Made by a program: the position numbers and the translations under genes
Assembly (NCBI GenBank): GCA_038324085.1
Contig: JBBQHP010000008.1
Location: 1 to 64,000 of the forward strand
Direction: 5' to 3'
DNA: 64,000 bases
Source of the DNA: Ga0077523 sp038324085
Lineage (GTDB): Bacteria > Pseudomonadota > Gammaproteobacteria > Burkholderiales > Ga0077523
The notes under the pieces: model-generated
Database searches by the model: none
What the model was told of the DNA's origin: nothing
Seen by the model: the letters and a program-made list of their open reading frames with translations, nothing else
Part shown: positions 61,744 to 64,000 of the stretch, piece by piece
Layout of the letters: every line of letters begins with the position of its first letter
How positions within the stretch are numbered: position 1 is the stretch's first letter

Positions 61744-62731
61744 GGCCTTCCTCTCCCTTGCCCGAGAGCACGATCTGGCCTTCTTCGGTCAGGCGTCGGA
61801 CGATCTTCAGGATCTCCTTCTGTTCCGACTCCACTTCCGACAGGCGCACCGGTCCCTTGGCTTCGAGATCCTCCCGGAGCATCTCCGCCGCACGGGTCGA
61901 CATGTTCTTGAAGATCTTCTCGCGCAGTGGATCCGACGTGCCCTTGAGGGCGACGATGAGGGTTTCCGATTGCACCTCGCGCAGCAACAGCTGGATTCCG
62001 CGATCGTCGAGATCGAGCAGGTTCTCGAACACGAACATCTTGTCCTGGATCTTCTGGGCGAGGTCGGCGTCGACCTCGCGGATATAGGATGTGACTGACG
62101 ACTCGTACTGCGCGCCCATGAAATTGAGGATGTCGGCCGCGGCACCGACACCGCCCATGGCGCTCTTCTTCAGCTTGTCGCTTCCGGTGAGCAATTGCGC
62201 CAGCACCTCGTTCAGGTCGCGCAAGGCCGCCGGCTGCACCCCTTCCAGCGTAGCGATGCGAAGCAGCACGTCGTTGCGCAGTCGCTCGACGAAAGTCGCG
62301 AGCACTTCGCTCGCCTGATCGGCATCGAGATGAACAAGGATCGTCGCGATGATCTGTGGATGCTCGTTCTTGATGAGCTCGGCAACCGCGGACGAGTCCA
62401 TCCATTTGAGACTCTCGATCCCGGCGTTGTCGTTGCCCTGCAGGATCCGGTCGATCAGCACGCCGGCCTTGTCCGTTCCCAGCGCCTTGGTCAGTACGCT
62501 GCGGATGTAGGCGTCCGAATCCGAGCCGATGGCCGTGTGCTGGGACGCTTCCTCGCGGAATTCCCGCAAGACGTCGGCGACCTGTTCGCGCGAGACGTTG
62601 GACAACTTCGCCATCGCGAGGCCCAGCTTCTGCACCTCCTTCGGCCCGAGGTACTTGAACACCTCGACCGCTTCCTCCTCGCCGATGGTCATCAGGAGGA
62701 TCGCGCTGCGATTGACCCAGTCGTCACTCAT
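61733..62731 (-). CDS. fliG: Flagellar motor switch protein FliG
   Basis: 332-residue rotor protein linking the MS ring to the C ring. The N-terminal FliF-binding domain (SAILLMTIGEEEAVEVFKYL), the EHPQ motif (IKNEHPQIIATIL) and the C-terminal torque helix with charged residues (DLDDRGIQLLLREVQSETLI) are present. It overlaps fliF by 8 bases. Confidence 0.97.
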   Translation of the reverse strand: MSDDWVNRSAILLMTIGEEEAVEVFKYLGPKEVQKLGLAMAKLSNVSREQVADVLREFREEASQHTAIGSDSDAYIRSVLTKALGTDKAGVLIDRILQGNDNAGIESLKWMDSSAVAELIKNEHPQIIATILVHLDADQASEVLATFVERLRNDVLLRIATLEGVQPAALRDLNEVLAQLLTGSDKLKKSAMGGVGAAADILNFMGAQYESSVTSYIREVDADLAQKIQDKMFVFENLLDLDDRGIQLLLREVQSETLIVALKGTSDPLREKIFKNMSTRAAEMLREDLEAKGPVRLSEVESEQKEILKIVRRLTEEGQIVLSGKGEEGLVE

Positions 62732-64000
62732 CGCGTCCCACCCAGCCCTTCACCACCTGCGCGACGATGGCCGGATCCTGTTTCGCCATCTCCCGGACCG
62801 CACGCAGGTCGCCCTCATAGGGCGGCGCCGCCGGACCGCCCTGCGGGGACGGGGCCGATTCGTAGACGTCCACTGGAATCGCGCCGCCACCCACGCCTGC
62901 GACGGCAGCCAGGGGCTCCGCGGGTCCGCCGAGACGCACGAGGTCACGCACGGACGAGCGGATCATCATCAATGCGACGAAGGCAGCCCCGAAGAATCCG
63001 ACCCATTTGAGAATGCTGATCGCCATCGCAAGAAGCCACGGATCCTTCCAGATGGGTAACGCGGCGGGAGCCTCTTCCACGGCAGCTGAGCGGAACGGCG
63101 CGTTGACGACGTTCAAAGTGTCCCCGCGATCCTTGTTGAATCCCATGGCTTCGCGTGCAAGATCGGTGATCTGTGCGATCTCCGGCTCGGTCAGCGGTTC
63201 GAGTTTCGCTTTTGCACCGTCGCCAGCGCGGCGATAGTTGACCACGACCGCAACCGACAACCGTTGGATCGACCCCACTTCGCCCTTGGTGTGGCGAATC
63301 GTCTTGTCGACCTCGTAGTTGATCGTCTGCTCTTTCTGGCTGCTGGTCGCCGGCGGGGGCGCGGGCGCATTGGCTGCCGCCAATTGCGGAGCGACCAATG
63401 GCGCTGATGCCGCGCCCGGGGGCTGGTTGGACAACGCGCCCGGGATGCCCTGCGCCGGCGTGGGCGAACTGCTGTTGGATTCGTTCGACTGCTGGCTGCG
63501 GATCGCCTGATCGCGAGGTGTCGAATTCGGCTTGAAGCTCTCCGAGGTCTGCTCGGTCTCGGAAAAATCGAGGCTTGCCGCCACCTGCGCCCGAACGTTC
63601 TCCAAACCGGTGATGGGTCGGACGATACTCTCGATGCGGGCCGCAATGTTCGCTTCGACCTGATGGAGGTACTTGAGCTGCGAGGCATCCAGCGCCATTC
63701 GACCGGAATCGCCCGACGGGCCGGACAGCAGATTGCCATTCTGGTCAACCACCGTGACATTGCGGGCGGCGAGTTCGGGAACGCTCGAGGAGATCAGATT
63801 GACCATGCCGGTCACTTGCCCGGCATCGAGGGAGCGCCCCGGGTAGAGCGTCACCAGTACCGATGCGCTCGGCTTCTGACTCTCGCGCACGAACACCGAA
63901 GGCCGGGGGATGGCGAGATGTACGCGCGCCGACTCCACTGCGGCGATCGACTGGATCGTGCGGGCGAGTTCGCCCTCGATGGCACGCTGGTAGTTCACCT
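62724..64000 (-). CDS. fliF: Flagellar MS-ring protein FliF, 5' truncated by window edge
   Basis: C-terminal 425 or so residues of FliF; the start lies beyond the right edge. The ring-building motif segments NYQRAIEGELARTIQSIAAV and VHLAIPRPSVFVRESQKPSA are followed by a Ser/Pro/Gln-rich periplasmic region, a membrane segment near the end (ILKWVGFFGAAFVALMMI) and the cytoplasmic FliG-binding tail (AVREMAKQDPAIVAQVVKGW). It heads the fli transcript seen here. Confidence 0.95.
   Translation of the reverse strand, partial: VNYQRAIEGELARTIQSIAAVESARVHLAIPRPSVFVRESQKPSASVLVTLYPGRSLDAGQVTGMVNLISSSVPELAARNVTVVDQNGNLLSGPSGDSGRMALDASQLKYLHQVEANIAARIESIVRPITGLENVRAQVAASLDFSETEQTSESFKPNSTPRDQAIRSQQSNESNSSSPTPAQGIPGALSNQPPGAASAPLVAPQLAAANAPAPPPATSSQKEQTINYEVDKTIRHTKGEVGSIQRLSVAVVVNYRRAGDGAKAKLEPLTEPEIAQITDLAREAMGFNKDRGDTLNVVNAPFRSAAVEEAPAALPIWKDPWLLAMAISILKWVGFFGAAFVALMMIRSSVRDLVRLGGPAEPLAAVAGVGGGAIPVDVYESAPSPQGGPAAPPYEGDLRAVREMAKQDPAIVAQVVKGWVGRDE

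Overview
The window looks like a chromosomal segment of a high-G+C, motile, aerobic betaproteobacterium. The clues are the dapA-bamC-WalJ-like order, the lexA/imuA-imuB-dnaE2 mutagenesis cassette, a Urt/urease block, a PQQ operon followed by its ABC exporter pair, and a fli cluster. Genus cannot be resolved by reading. No rRNA, tRNA, CRISPR array, prophage or intact insertion sequence was seen.

Layout. (1) 136-8164, minus strand: urea ABC transporter urtABCDE followed by urease ureABC; the urtA upstream region carries a strong NtrC-type palindrome and a sigma54-like promoter. (2) 8470-18029, plus strand: a COG0523 GTPase, a DUF1178 protein, then an SOS block (LexA box, hypothetical gene, lexA, DUF559 protein, imuA, imuB, dnaE2) with one small opposing gene. 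A REP-like repeat sits inside both imuA and dnaE2. (3) 18097-28064: metal and envelope genes, including a NiCoT-type nickel permease, an exported metallo-beta-lactamase, two membrane-anchored beta-propellers, a NicO/RcnA-like exporter, a PatB-like C-S lyase, and a TonB receptor divergent from nikR. (4) 28071-33780: an Old Yellow Enzyme, a patatin-like lipoprotein, then an iron group (bfr, bfd, DUF2325 protein, cytochrome c-Ftr1) with two Fur-like boxes. (5) 33866-46756: a PQQ region with a PqqU/YncD-like TonB receptor, an extra pqqA, a LuxR-type two-component system, a proline iminopeptidase, a TonB with a very long proline-rich stalk, then pqqA-pqqBCDE and an ABC-2 transporter. (6) 46799-53467: slyD, bcp, roxA-like oxygenase, DUF7931-like protein, small lipoprotein, WalJ-like MBL, bamC, dapA, and a methyltransferase. 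(7) 53464-64000, minus strand: fliR, Q, P, O, N, M, L, then a terminator, then fliK, J, I, H, G and partial fliF.

The most unusual observation is in region 5. Two pqqA genes with the same 23-residue product and identical coding DNA lie about 5.5 kb apart in opposite orientation. Each is followed by a strong intrinsic terminator. Each is preceded by the same 17-bp palindrome (CTCATGA-N3-TCATGAG) and a similar downstream promoter-like segment. One copy leads into the pqqBCDE operon and the other into the putative PQQ receptor gene. A response regulator and sensor kinase lie immediately upstream of the second copy. I infer a regulon coupling PQQ synthesis and PQQ uptake. A second theme is nickel: urease, two different nickel permease families, NikR, a receptor gene divergent from nikR, and a His-tailed SlyD all occur here.
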